From Rhodopirellula islandica (GTDB taxonomy: Bacteria; Planctomycetota; Planctomycetia; Pirellulales; Pirellulaceae), in the NCBI RefSeq assembly GCF_001027925.1, contig NZ_LECT01000050.1, positions 1 through 64,000 on the forward strand: a DNA stretch of 64,000 nt, given 5' to 3'. A program made the translations under genes and the position numbers. Shown one piece after another: positions 9,433 through 18,171 of this stretch (its first letter is position 1; every line of letters begins with the position of its first letter). Under the pieces are notes generated by a model, which did no database searches, had not been told where the DNA came from, and saw only the letters and a program-made list of their open reading frames with translations.

Positions 9433-9975
9433 CATGTCTCGGGGCTTCCGGCCCAAGCGAATGAAGTCGGCCCCGTCCGGGGCGATGACCGCGAGGCCAG
9501 AGTAGAACAGTTGTCTCAACTGTTCCGCCGGGCAGCCCTCAAAGGCCAGGCATCGTCGCAACCAAGTCCACTTCCAACCGTTCGCGTCACGCGACTCGAC
9601 GACAGCGACGGCCCACGCAAACATTTGGGGACAAATGTTCTACTCTGTTTCCCACGACAGCCCCGTCCGGAGGCAGGATCGCGAAGCCAGAGTAGAACAG
9701 TTGTCTCAACTGTTCCGCCGGGCAGCCCTCAAAGGCCAGGCTTCGTCGCCACCCAACAAGGCCCGAAGGGGCGACAGATCCATTGCCGGGGCCGTCAGGC
9801 CCCGGAACCATGAACCGCTCAAACAGTTCAGGCCGACGGAGGCCCTCCGTCGGCGACAGGTAACTCAACATTTCCCACGACGGCCCCGTCCGGGGCGACC
9901 TTTTGAATTTGCGTCCATGTCTCGGGGCTTCCGCCCCGAGCTAATGAAGTCGGCCCCGTCCGGGGCGAAGAGAGC
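9433..9975. repeat. Second palindromic repeat cluster
   Basis: The gap 9419-10066 holds no supported gene. It contains family A hairpins at about 9498-9560 and 9690-9750, and family B units at about 9437-9485 and 9884-9970. A further unit of GGGGCGACAGATCC and CCGACGGAGGCCCTCCGTCGG type lies between them. The order A-B-A-B and the near identity of the units suggest local duplication. Confidence 0.8.
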
Positions 9976-10066
9976 GAAGCCAGAAACAGCCGAAACGACC
10001 AACACTATCCCGCACGAAAAAATAGCAAAATCCGATCAGAGCGAGATCATAAACGCTTTCGCGAAA

Positions 10067-10390
10067 TCACGACAACTCGTTTTTCAGCTTTGCGTCGGCA
10101 GCGTTCATCTCGTCCTGCGACTTGAATTCGACCACGATCGTCTTCAGCCGAGAGGTTTCGCCCGCGACGATCGCCACACGGCCCTTGCTGACGCGCAACC
10201 ATTTCGCAAGGGAAGCGATGACCGCTTTGTTGGCTTTGCCATCTTCCGGCACCGTGTGAACCGATACTTTCAACGCTCCATCGTGCAGCCCACCCACGGA
10301 TGCCTTCTTGGCTTTCGGAGTGACCCGCACGCGAAACTTCCACGTCAATCCTTCACACTGTCGATCCAGTGAGAGGTTTGATTCACTCAT
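10067..10390 (-). CDS. DUF167 / YggU-family protein
   Basis: This is a small 107-aa protein. Its core (FRVRVTPKAKKASVGG, LKVSVHTVPEDGKANKAVIASLAKWL, GETSRLKTIVV) is the hallmark of the DUF167 / YggU fold, whose function is unknown. The start MSES at 10390 is 8 bp from the putA stop (10398), and a GAAGGGGA at the very end of putA can serve as its ribosome site. The frame could extend to 10450 inside putA, but the shorter form matches the family length. It is likely co-transcribed with putA, though no functional link is known to me. Confidence 0.8.
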   Translation of the reverse strand: MSESNLSLDRQCEGLTWKFRVRVTPKAKKASVGGLHDGALKVSVHTVPEDGKANKAVIASLAKWLRVSKGRVAIVAGETSRLKTIVVEFKSQDEMNAADAKLKNELS

Positions 10391-10397
10391 CGGCGAC

Positions 10398-13300
10398 TCA
10401 TTCCCCTTCTGTCTTCGAGAAACTGGCTGAACGACGTCCGAGGTTGCCATAACGGTGATAGTCGTGCGAGATCGATTGCTCGTTCAAGTACCGCAGGCAT
10501 TCGATGCGTCCATGATCCACGACCGGTTCATCGATGACTGTGATGAATCGCCGGCCACAAGCTCGACGAATCGATTCCAGGGCGGGAGTCAGCGTTCGCA
10601 TCCGGCTGACACCGCCGGCATCGACTCGCTCGACCAACTGCTCCACTGACTCTTCAATGGGATCGATCAAACCAGGCAACCAATCCGCGGTCGTTTCCAG
10701 CATTTTGAGCTTCGATCGTTCCAGCTCCGATGACAGGGAAAGCGTGAACTGAGTCCCCACACACACCGCCGCAGAGATCGCCACGATTGCATTGACGATG
10801 TCGTCACCTGCCTCGATCCGAACGGTCATGCCGTTCACCGATCGATAGCGACGAATGTTATCCTGGCCGACCAACTGAAAGGTATCGTGTTCCAACGCGA
10901 AATCCGTCGCATTGGCAATTTCTTGCGACGTGATCGCGCGTTCGATTCGAAACTTCTGAGCATCGCCCAGCATTTCATCGGAGTAGCGACCACGCTCAAT
11001 CCAATCACGCATGCGGTCCAATTGATCGTGCGATGCATCCACTTCATCCGTGGACGGTTGCCAATCGCTAACGTGCGTGACACGCGAAAGAGCCAGCACG
11101 TAGTTGGGACCACCGGCTTTGATACCGGGTCCGTACGCGGAAAGACCGACCCCGCCAAACGGTTGCCGCAACACAATCGCCCCGGTGGTTGGTCGGTTGA
11201 TGTACAGGTTGCCGGCGGGGATCGATTCTCGCCAAAGCTTGATTTCGCGATCGTCCAAACTCTCCAGACCGCTGGTCAGTCCATAGCCGGTCGAACGCAC
11301 AATCTCGATGGCTTCTTCCAATCGACCGAATCGCATCACGCCCATCACCGGCCCAAACAACTCGGTCGTGTGAGTGAAGCTGCCGGGTTGCACGTCCCAT
11401 TTCACGCCGGGTCGGTACAGCGTTGGGTTGCCGTCGATGTGCTCAGACATCACCAACCAAGATTCGCCGCCCTCGAGTTCCTGCAAACCACGTCGCAGTT
11501 TGTCCGTCGGCGGATCAACCAGCGGCGTCACGCGGGTGTGCAAATCCCATGCGGAACCGACCGACAAACTTCGCACCGCATCCGCCAACGTTTCGCGGAA
11601 TCCGGGATCGTCGAAGACTTCATTCTCGAGCAACAACAGTGACGTGGCACTGCACTTTTGACCGCTGTGACCAAACGCCGAGTGCAGCACGTGCTTGATC
11701 GCCAAGTCTCGATCCGCCATCGCGGTCACGATCGTGACATTCTTGCCTCCTGTTTCAGCCAACAAGTGCAGATCCGGTCGCACATCCAACATGCGTTTCG
11801 CGGTCGATGTGCCACCGGTCAAGATGACGGTGTCGACGATCGGATTTTTGACCAACCATTCCTCCGCGACTTCGTCGTCACAAATCACAAACTGCAACGC
11901 GTCGCGAGGAACTCCCGCATCCCAGAATGCTTGGCACATCACCCAAGCTGGCAACAAGGTTTGCATCGATGGTTTCACGACCACCGGGTTGCCCGCCGCG
12001 ATCGCCGCTGCGATGCCCCCGCAGGCAATTGCCAAAGGGAAGTTCCAAGGGGTGATCACAGCAACCACGCCGCGTGGTTCACACTGGATCCCAGAGCACT
12101 CGTCCCAGGCCTTCATGGTCAGCGGATAGAACTCCAGGAAGTCAATTGCTTCGCTGACTTCCGGATCTGCTTCGGCGACCGTTTTGCCTGCTCCGGCGAC
12201 CATGCTGCCGATCCAATCCCCGCGTCTTTCGCGAGCCAGTTGGGCGACCGCACGCAGGATCGTGTGGCGTTCTTCGACCGAAAGATCTTTCGCCCAAGTC
12301 GACTCACTGGCCGCCTGAACGGCTAGCTCCACCGCGGGCGAAGTCGCCTTTTTGTAACGGCATGTCACGACGCCTGGTCGCGAAACATCGTCGGTGGTGA
12401 ACCATTCGGGTGAGACTCGATCGTCTCCCTCGAGCGCATCTGCAGCGGGCAAACCAACCAACACTGGCGTCACTCGAGTCGCTTGTTCGTCGCACAATGG
12501 CTTCCAACGATCCAAGGTCTCTTGTGCCCATTTCGAGTGGTGAGGCAGCGACCAATCCGTATCGGGTTCGTTGACAAACTGAGTCCAATGATCCGCCGCG
12601 GGAGGCTGCAGGGGAGTCCGGTGTCGATTCTGAGTTCGTCGAGGCTGGACCGAGACGGTCTCACAATCCAACAAGGCATCCTTGAATCGACCTGCCAACA
12701 GATCAAAGTCCGGTGTATCGGGCTGCAAACGATAGGCGTGACGCAAGAAGTTCTCGGCGCCCGTGTTTTCATCCAAGCGACGAATCAGATACGTGATTGC
12801 GTGCAAGAAGTCCGATTTGCGGCAGGCAGGTGCATACAGCAACATCGCCGCATCGCGTTCCGTCAACGCACGACGTTGATGGTTGGCCATGCCCTCCAGC
12901 ATTTCGAACTGGACGGAATCGGACGCCCCCAAACGCTGCGTCCAAATCTTGGCCAGCGCCACGTCAAACAGGTTGTGGGAGGCCACACCGACGCGAAGAT
13001 TGCCTGCCGCCGCCGCGGTGAGCAACTCCTTCAACATCCGTTTGAAGTTGGCATCGGTGTCGTGTTTGTTCGTGTACGGAGCCACCTGCCAACCACCGAC
13101 GGAGGCATGCACGCGTTCCATTTCGAGGTTTGCACCTTTGACCAACCGAATCGTCAGCGGCGCGCCGCCAGCCGCAACTCGTTTGGCCGACCACTCGATC
13201 AGGTCTCGCATCACCAAGCAGGAATCCGGCACGTAGGCTTGCAGTGCGATCCCGGCTTGGACCGATTCCAAATCGTCGCGTTCCAAGGTCTCACGCAACA

Positions 13301-14060
13301 CATCCGCGGTCAGATACAGGTCGCTGTACTCTTCCATGTCCAAGTACACGAACTTGTCTTTCGCCTTGGAGCCATCGTCCATGTGATTGGCGTTGCGGTA
13401 CAGACGCTCCAAGCGATCGGCGACCATCCGGATGGTGTGCTCGCGAGCCAAGGGTGACACTTGGCTATAGAGCGTGGTGAGCTTGACCGAGATGCATCGC
13501 ACCTCCGGCATCCGCAGCAACTCGTAAAACGACTGCATCCGCTTGCGCGTCTCGTCATCGCCCAACATCGCTTCGCCGAGCAAGTTCACATTCATCGCCA
13601 CGCCGTGACGCTGGCGCGAGGCCAGGTGCGGAGTCAATAGATCTGGTTCCGCAGGCAGAATCACATTCGCCGTCTCACGTCGCATCTTTTCCTTGACCAG
13701 CGGCACAGCCACACCGGGCAGGTATTCGCCAAAGGACTGAAACCCTTTCAGCATGGCTTGCTCGACCGGGCTGAAAAATCGGGGAATCCCCTGCAAATCC
13801 AACAGGTGAGTCATCTGGTCCGCCACGCGTGCCGGCGTGTGCGTGCGAAAGGCTTGATCGGTCATCTCAACCAGCGTGGCCTTGTCAGCGTCATGCCCAA
13901 TCATGCGATCCAGCTCGGATTGCTGGCGACGTTCCTGCGGCGTCTGGAGAGCTCGCGACTCCCGCAAAAGATCGGCGGCCAACTCAATCGCGGCGGCAGC
14001 ATCTTGAGTGGGGTCGAAACCCTGCAACGTTGACGAGGAAGCTGATTCAGGCTGATTCAA
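10398..14060 (-). CDS. putA: Bifunctional proline dehydrogenase / L-glutamate gamma-semialdehyde dehydrogenase
   Basis: The 1220-aa enzyme oxidises proline to glutamate in two steps. The proline dehydrogenase barrel spans roughly residues 90-460 and includes RLVKGANLEMER near 305. The aldehyde dehydrogenase spans about 540-1010 and has ITPWNFPLAIACGG near 669-682, the conserved Glu in LLAETGGKN (769), and the catalytic Cys in SGQKCSATS (803). QPFGGVGLSAYGPGIKAGG follows. A further ~200-residue C-terminal region is of the type found in long PutA proteins. No N-terminal ribbon-helix-helix repressor is present. The start is a TTG preceded by AAGGA with good spacing. The DUF167 gene follows at 8 bp. 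Confidence 0.95.
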   Translation of the reverse strand: MNQPESASSSTLQGFDPTQDAAAAIELAADLLRESRALQTPQERRQQSELDRMIGHDADKATLVEMTDQAFRTHTPARVADQMTHLLDLQGIPRFFSPVEQAMLKGFQSFGEYLPGVAVPLVKEKMRRETANVILPAEPDLLTPHLASRQRHGVAMNVNLLGEAMLGDDETRKRMQSFYELLRMPEVRCISVKLTTLYSQVSPLAREHTIRMVADRLERLYRNANHMDDGSKAKDKFVYLDMEEYSDLYLTADVLRETLERDDLESVQAGIALQAYVPDSCLVMRDLIEWSAKRVAAGGAPLTIRLVKGANLEMERVHASVGGWQVAPYTNKHDTDANFKRMLKELLTAAAAGNLRVGVASHNLFDVALAKIWTQRLGASDSVQFEMLEGMANHQRRALTERDAAMLLYAPACRKSDFLHAITYLIRRLDENTGAENFLRHAYRLQPDTPDFDLLAGRFKDALLDCETVSVQPRRTQNRHRTPLQPPAADHWTQFVNEPDTDWSLPHHSKWAQETLDRWKPLCDEQATRVTPVLVGLPAADALEGDDRVSPEWFTTDDVSRPGVVTCRYKKATSPAVELAVQAASESTWAKDLSVEERHTILRAVAQLARERRGDWIGSMVAGAGKTVAEADPEVSEAIDFLEFYPLTMKAWDECSGIQCEPRGVVAVITPWNFPLAIACGGIAAAIAAGNPVVVKPSMQTLLPAWVMCQAFWDAGVPRDALQFVICDDEVAEEWLVKNPIVDTVILTGGTSTAKRMLDVRPDLHLLAETGGKNVTIVTAMADRDLAIKHVLHSAFGHSGQKCSATSLLLLENEVFDDPGFRETLADAVRSLSVGSAWDLHTRVTPLVDPPTDKLRRGLQELEGGESWLVMSEHIDGNPTLYRPGVKWDVQPGSFTHTTELFGPVMGVMRFGRLEEAIEIVRSTGYGLTSGLESLDDREIKLWRESIPAGNLYINRPTTGAIVLRQPFGGVGLSAYGPGIKAGGPNYVLALSRVTHVSDWQPSTDEVDASHDQLDRMRDWIERGRYSDEMLGDAQKFRIERAITSQEIANATDFALEHDTFQLVGQDNIRRYRSVNGMTVRIEAGDDIVNAIVAISAAVCVGTQFTLSLSSELERSKLKMLETTADWLPGLIDPIEESVEQLVERVDAGGVSRMRTLTPALESIRRACGRRFITVIDEPVVDHGRIECLRYLNEQSISHDYHRYGNLGRRSASFSKTEGE

Positions 14061-14119
14061 GACACGATCCTTAACAAGAATTTTTCGCGGAAACGAAGAT
14101 CTAACAAACGAGGCACGCC

Positions 14120-14247
14120 TAGTGGTCTGTCACGGCTTATCTTTAGGGTAGTGGGCGAGGCCACGAGTCCTGAACTGGCGTCAAATCCAAGGACTCGTGG
14201 CCTCGTCCACTACGATTCCCCTAACTTTTAGCTGTGACAGACCACTA
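14120..14247. mobile_element. MITE-like element, copy 1 (128 bp, 14-bp perfect TIRs)
   Basis: Perfect terminal repeats TAGTGGTCTGTCAC (14120-14133) and GTGACAGACCACTA (14234-14247) enclose a long inner hairpin. GTAGTGGGCGAGGCCACGAG pairs with CTCGTGGCCTCGTCCACTAC around a loop containing CTGGCGTCAAATCC. TA lies at both outer ends, as for Tc1/mariner or IS630-type targets. It has no coding capacity. A diverged copy is at 33992-34115 and a 25-bp fragment at 29426-29450. Confidence 0.8.
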
Positions 14248-14308
14248 TCGCCCATTGACGGCTAAACTTTCGCAACTTGCAACCGCCTGTTTTCACAGCG
14301 AATTCTCA

Positions 14309-14734
14309 ATGGCATTCCGCCGCGACCCTAAGACGCCTGCAATGACGCCAGATTTGCCGCAACATGTGTTCCATTTACGTGTCCGCTACGACGAATGTGA
14401 CCCAATGGGATTGGTTCACCATTCAAATTACTTGCGATATTTCGAAATCGGCCGCACGGAATTCCTTCGCTCGGCGGGGGGGCGGTACCGCGAAGTCGAA
14501 GAAGCCGGGCTGTATGTCGTGGTCGTCCACATCGATTGTCGCTATCGTGCCTCCGCACGTTATGATGATGAAATTCAGATCGTGACCCGAATCGCGAAGA
14601 TCACGGCAGCTAAAATCATCCATGAGTATGAAATCCGCCGCGGGGACGAACTGCTCGTGCAAGCGACCGTGACATTGGCGGTGATTGATAAGAACGGTCA
14701 ATTGCAACGTGTTCCCGAAGCATTGTTGACTTGA
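14309..14734 (+). CDS. Hotdog-fold acyl-CoA thioesterase (YbgC/FadM type)
   Basis: The product is about 141 aa. The signature VRYDECDPMGLVHHSNYLRYFEIGR carries the catalytic Asp region and the HxxYxxYFE helix of the 4-hydroxybenzoyl-CoA thioesterase/YbgC group. The C-terminal strands (IVTRIAKITAAKIIHEYEI, LLVQATVTLAVID) complete one hotdog domain. It should hydrolyse acyl-CoA or acyl-ACP in the cytoplasm; chain preference is unknown. The frame opens at a GTG (14234) inside the MITE terminal repeat. I prefer the ATG at 14309, and the ATG at 14342 is also possible. Confidence 0.85.
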   Translation: MAFRRDPKTPAMTPDLPQHVFHLRVRYDECDPMGLVHHSNYLRYFEIGRTEFLRSAGGRYREVEEAGLYVVVVHIDCRYRASARYDDEIQIVTRIAKITAAKIIHEYEIRRGDELLVQATVTLAVIDKNGQLQRVPEALLT

Positions 14735-14771
14735 AAACCTCTTTGACTCCTTCCCTCTTGGTGCCCTCCCA

Positions 14772-15827
14772 ATGCGTCCTGACCAACCCGCCCGATCGAT
14801 CAGCAACCGCCGCCAGTTCCTGTGCCGTCTGGGAACGGCATCCGCGGTCGGATACGCCGCCTACTTGGCTCATCAAGTCAGCCCCTCCCCGCTGAGCACC
14901 GACGCCAACGGATTGCTGGGGCAGGGCAGGGCACTTTGGGCAGCCGAACCAAACGAGACGGGCTCTTCCACCAGCACCGGCTATCTGAAGCAATCGCTGA
15001 AAGCCGGCATGATCCGAGCTGAGAAGTCGGACGCCGCCAACCCTTGGATCGAACGATTCCGAATCGCCAAAGAAGCGGGATTCGAAGGCGTGGAACCCAA
15101 CACCTCACCCGGCATGGACGTCCAAGCCATGGTCGCCGCCTCCGCGGAAACAGGTTTGACGATCGACGGAACAGTTGGCGGATATCACTGGGGCACAACG
15201 CACACCAGCCCGGAAGCTGCGACTCGCAAGAAGGCTCAGCAGTTGCTCGAGGAATCGCTGCAACAAACCGCCGACTTGGGAGCGAACACCTTCTTGATCG
15301 TTCCTGGCCACGGCAAAGACGGCACGGCTGAAGAAGTTCGCCAGCGCGCCTTCGAAGCCCTCGATCGCGCCGTCCCGCTCGCTGAGAAACTGGGCGTCAA
15401 AATCCTGATCGAAAACGTCTGGAACCATTTCTTGTACGACCACGGGGGAGACGAAAACCAATCGGCTCAGCCTTTGGCGGAGTTCATCGACTCCTTCGAC
15501 ACACCCTGGATCGGTGTCCAATTCGACCTGGGGAATCACTGGAAGTACGGTGACGTGGCCGAGTGGGTGACGACGCTGGGACACCGGATCGGCAAACTGG
15601 ACATCAAAGGGTTCTCCCGTGAACAAGGTCGCTTCACCGACGTCACCGAGGGCGACATCGACTGGGCCAGCGTCCGCAAGGCACTCGCGGGAATCAATTT
15701 CCAAGGCTGGGTGGCCGCCGAAGTCGGTGGCGGTGACGCCGAACGGCTGAAGAAGATCCACGGCCAAATTGAATCGGCACTGCACTGCACCAAATCGCTG
15801 GCGCAAATCAAGGCAGAGACCGCGTGA
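14772..15827 (+). CDS. Tat-exported sugar phosphate isomerase/epimerase-like TIM-barrel protein
   Basis: The 351-aa protein starts with a twin-arginine signal (SNRRQFLCRLG followed by a weakly hydrophobic stretch), so it is probably exported folded. The mature part is an AP-endonuclease-2/xylose-isomerase-like barrel with KEAGFEGVEPN, LIVPGHGK, ILIENVWNHFL, VQFDLGNHWKYGD, and KLDIKGFS. The acidic and His residues are placed as metal ligands in that superfamily. Planctomycetes carry many such proteins in carbohydrate metabolism, and the substrate is unknown. A doubled KOPS-like motif (14919-14931) falls in the linker after the signal. The stop overlaps the rsmH start by GTGA. Confidence 0.85.
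   Translation: MRPDQPARSISNRRQFLCRLGTASAVGYAAYLAHQVSPSPLSTDANGLLGQGRALWAAEPNETGSSTSTGYLKQSLKAGMIRAEKSDAANPWIERFRIAKEAGFEGVEPNTSPGMDVQAMVAASAETGLTIDGTVGGYHWGTTHTSPEAATRKKAQQLLEESLQQTADLGANTFLIVPGHGKDGTAEEVRQRAFEALDRAVPLAEKLGVKILIENVWNHFLYDHGGDENQSAQPLAEFIDSFDTPWIGVQFDLGNHWKYGDVAEWVTTLGHRIGKLDIKGFSREQGRFTDVTEGDIDWASVRKALAGINFQGWVAAEVGGGDAERLKKIHGQIESALHCTKSLAQIKAETA
14919..14931 (+). other. Doubled KOPS-like octamer inside a CDS
   Basis: GGGCAGGG occurs twice, overlapping, on the + strand. In the host gene it encodes part of GQGRALW in the region just after the Tat signal, where sequence is likely unconstrained. Confidence 0.6.
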
Positions 15828-16798
15828 CAGCGTCGCAGCCAGAGGATCGAACCGACCAAGTTTCTGAAACGTCTTCCGCGGAGGCAGCCCCCGCGGAAAC
15901 AGAACACGTCAGCGTGATGCCCAACGAGATCGTGCAGTGGGTTCGAGAAATCAACCCCACGACGGTCATCGATGGCACCTACGGTGGCGGTGGGCACACA
16001 CGTTTGCTTGCCGAGGTGTTGGCGGATGCAGAAACCGCGTCCGGCACACCACGTGTGATTGCGATCGATCGCGATCCCGCGGTGGTTCGTCGTGATGAAC
16101 AGAAGGCTTGGATCCAAGACGATCCACGAATCGAATTGTTTCTTGGCAGCTACGAGAACTCGCCCAAAGCACTCGACGCCTTGGACCTCCCCCATGCAGA
16201 TGCTTTGGTGCTGGACCTGGGTTTGTCCAGTGATCAACTGGCCGACCGAAACCGAGGGTTCACCTTCACGATCGAGGACGCGGAACTGGACCTGCGGTTC
16301 GATCCTGAAAACGGAGTCCCGGCTTATCGTTGGCTTCAACAACACAGCGAAAAAGAAATCGCCGACGCGATCTATCAATTTGGCGAAGAACGATTCAGTC
16401 GCCGCATCGCCAAACAGATCGTCTTGCGAGCCCGCGAGCGGAACCCGGTCACCAAAGTGGGCGAGCTGGTGGAGATCTGCCGTCGCTGTGTGCCTCGTTC
16501 ACGCAACCACGATATCCATCCTGCCACGCGTACGTTTCAGGCTCTGCGGATCGCAGTCAATGACGAGCTTGGCGGTTTGACGCGAACCTTGCAGTCGGCA
16601 CCTGACTGGATCGCCCCCGGTGGACGAGCCGTCATCATCAGCTTTCATTCGCTGGAAGACCGAATCGTCAAGAACGCGTTCCGAGAGGACGACCGCTGGG
16701 AAATCCTGACGCGAAAACCGCTGCGTCCCACCGACGAAGAGGTCCAAGCCAACCCTCGCAGCCGCAGCGCCAAACTCCGCGTCGCCCAGCGGGTGTAG
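15824..16798 (+). CDS. rsmH: 16S rRNA (cytosine(1402)-N(4))-methyltransferase
   Basis: The 324-aa enzyme methylates N4 of C1402 in 16S rRNA. After a ~25-residue low-complexity head it shows the family start HVSVMPNEIVQWV, the SAM site DGTYGGGGHTRLLAE, then LVLDLGLSSDQLADRNRGF, FGEERFSRRIAKQIV, THPATRTFQALRI-type sequence (HPATRTFQALRIAVN), and IISFHSLEDRIVK. The start is a GTG overlapping the previous stop (GTGA), which implies translational coupling to the TIM-barrel gene. In many bacteria rsmH heads the division/cell-wall cluster. Here no mraZ, ftsL, ftsI or mur genes follow. Confidence 0.95.
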   Translation: MTASQPEDRTDQVSETSSAEAAPAETEHVSVMPNEIVQWVREINPTTVIDGTYGGGGHTRLLAEVLADAETASGTPRVIAIDRDPAVVRRDEQKAWIQDDPRIELFLGSYENSPKALDALDLPHADALVLDLGLSSDQLADRNRGFTFTIEDAELDLRFDPENGVPAYRWLQQHSEKEIADAIYQFGEERFSRRIAKQIVLRARERNPVTKVGELVEICRRCVPRSRNHDIHPATRTFQALRIAVNDELGGLTRTLQSAPDWIAPGGRAVIISFHSLEDRIVKNAFREDDRWEILTRKPLRPTDEEVQANPRSRSAKLRVAQRV

Positions 16799-16929
16799 CT
16801 TTCGCAGAATCACGGAGGTATCCAGGCGGCGTTTTTCGTTCGAGGTCTCGCCGCGAAAGGTTCGGTGTTGTGAAACGCATTCGTTCGCACAAGTTTTCAT
16901 CCCGGTAGGGATGCCAATCGCAAACATTT

Positions 16930-17010
16930 CGCAGCCCAGGCCCGGCCGTTGAGGGCTGCCCGACGGAACAGTTGAGGACAACTGCTCTACTCTGAGGCTC
17001 GGCCTCTGTT
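16930..17010 (-). repeat. Family A hairpin repeat, inverted copy
   Basis: AACAGTTGAGGACAACTG-type hairpin with the flanking GGGCTGCCCGACGG, in inverse orientation to the copies at 130-190 and 9498-9750. It is located between rsmH and the convergent lipoprotein gene. Confidence 0.75.
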
Positions 17011-17036
17011 CGCTTCGCTCATGCACCTGAGCCGCG

Positions 17037-18011
17037 TCACTCGCCGCGAGAAACGAGCCAGCCTTCTGGTGGCGGTGGCAGATCAAACGCGTTGTGATAA
17101 TCACGCTGACGCAGTTCGATCCAAACCAATGTCTCTTCCGCGAGCGATTTGTTCGCCGGTGAAAAAGCCGACCGACGGACCGCTTCGGAAATGCGCTCCT
17201 TGGCCGTCGTGAAGTCTTGCCGGGCTGCCGCTGCGATCGACGTGTTGATCAGTGCCGCTGGGTTTCGGGGATGAGATTCCAACACTTGGTTCCAAACCTG
17301 TTCCGCCATCGGCCAATTGCCCGATCGAGCCAGTTCATTGCCGCGCCGAATCGCTCGGCTACCAGGCAACATGCGTGGGGAGGCCAACGCGACCTGTTGA
17401 CGAACAACGCTGGCGGCCAACAATCGCTTGGTCTCTAGGATTGCTGCACGACGGGTCCGCTCCGCCACATCAGGAACATTCATCAGTTGCGGGTAGCGTT
17501 GTGAAATCAACGCTTCGTCCACCGTGATTGGCATCCCGGCGGATTTCGTGCCGGGCTGCAAACCGGTCAACCGCCAAGAAAGGCTGACTTTGTCTTCGCG
17601 TTCTTCGTGCCCGGTCGCTTGCAAAATCTCGCCATGCAACAAGTATTGCAGTCCCTGGCGTCGAGCGGCGGAACTGACCGCCATGTCACTCGGTTCTTCC
17701 TCGAACCCCGAGACCAGCCGAATGGTTGCCACCCCCTCCAATTGATCCGCTGCGATCAATTGCCAACGAGAAGGCGGATCCGACAACAGAGCCTCTTCAA
17801 TTGGTTCGGCCCATTCATCCGGTCCCGAGATGCCCATGAAAGCGACTTGTGTGGGCTCCACCGACAATTCCGGAGGACGCCAAACATGGACGGGAGCCAC
17901 GGTTTTGCAACCCACCAGTAAACACCAAGCAGCGCATACCCCCAGCCACGCACCTCGAGACACCCAAGGTGAGGGCCAACGTCGCTCGATGGGAATCGCC
18001 GAGCCTAGCAT
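17037..18011 (-). CDS. Putative lipoprotein with TPR-like C-terminus
   Basis: The 324-aa product has a lipoprotein-type signal with the lipobox LVGC near residue 35. The first half of the mature chain (AFMGISGPDEWAEPIEEALL, GLQYLLHGEIL) resembles the envelope-stress or curli-assembly-like lipoproteins that compute a multi-gene effect, but I cannot name the family. The second half (GNELARSGNWPMAEQVWNQVL, NPAALINTSIAAAARQDF) looks like tetratricopeptide helices. It faces rsmH tail to tail. It may bind other envelope proteins, but nothing in the context tells which. Confidence 0.7.
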   Translation of the reverse strand: MLGSAIPIERRWPSPWVSRGAWLGVCAAWCLLVGCKTVAPVHVWRPPELSVEPTQVAFMGISGPDEWAEPIEEALLSDPPSRWQLIAADQLEGVATIRLVSGFEEEPSDMAVSSAARRQGLQYLLHGEILQATGHEEREDKVSLSWRLTGLQPGTKSAGMPITVDEALISQRYPQLMNVPDVAERTRRAAILETKRLLAASVVRQQVALASPRMLPGSRAIRRGNELARSGNWPMAEQVWNQVLESHPRNPAALINTSIAAAARQDFTTAKERISEAVRRSAFSPANKSLAEETLVWIELRQRDYHNAFDLPPPPEGWLVSRGE

Positions 18012-18171
18012 GCGGAAAATGGGGTTCCTTCCAATTGGAGAGCCGGATCCAGGCAGAAAGGGATCCGATCTGGACGGTAGCCAAACAGAACGCTTCGCAG
18101 CAAGTTATCTTGTGTGAACTAGACTAAGAATCTGTCCGTGAAACTCGTTCTCGCCCCGCGTTGATTTTTGT

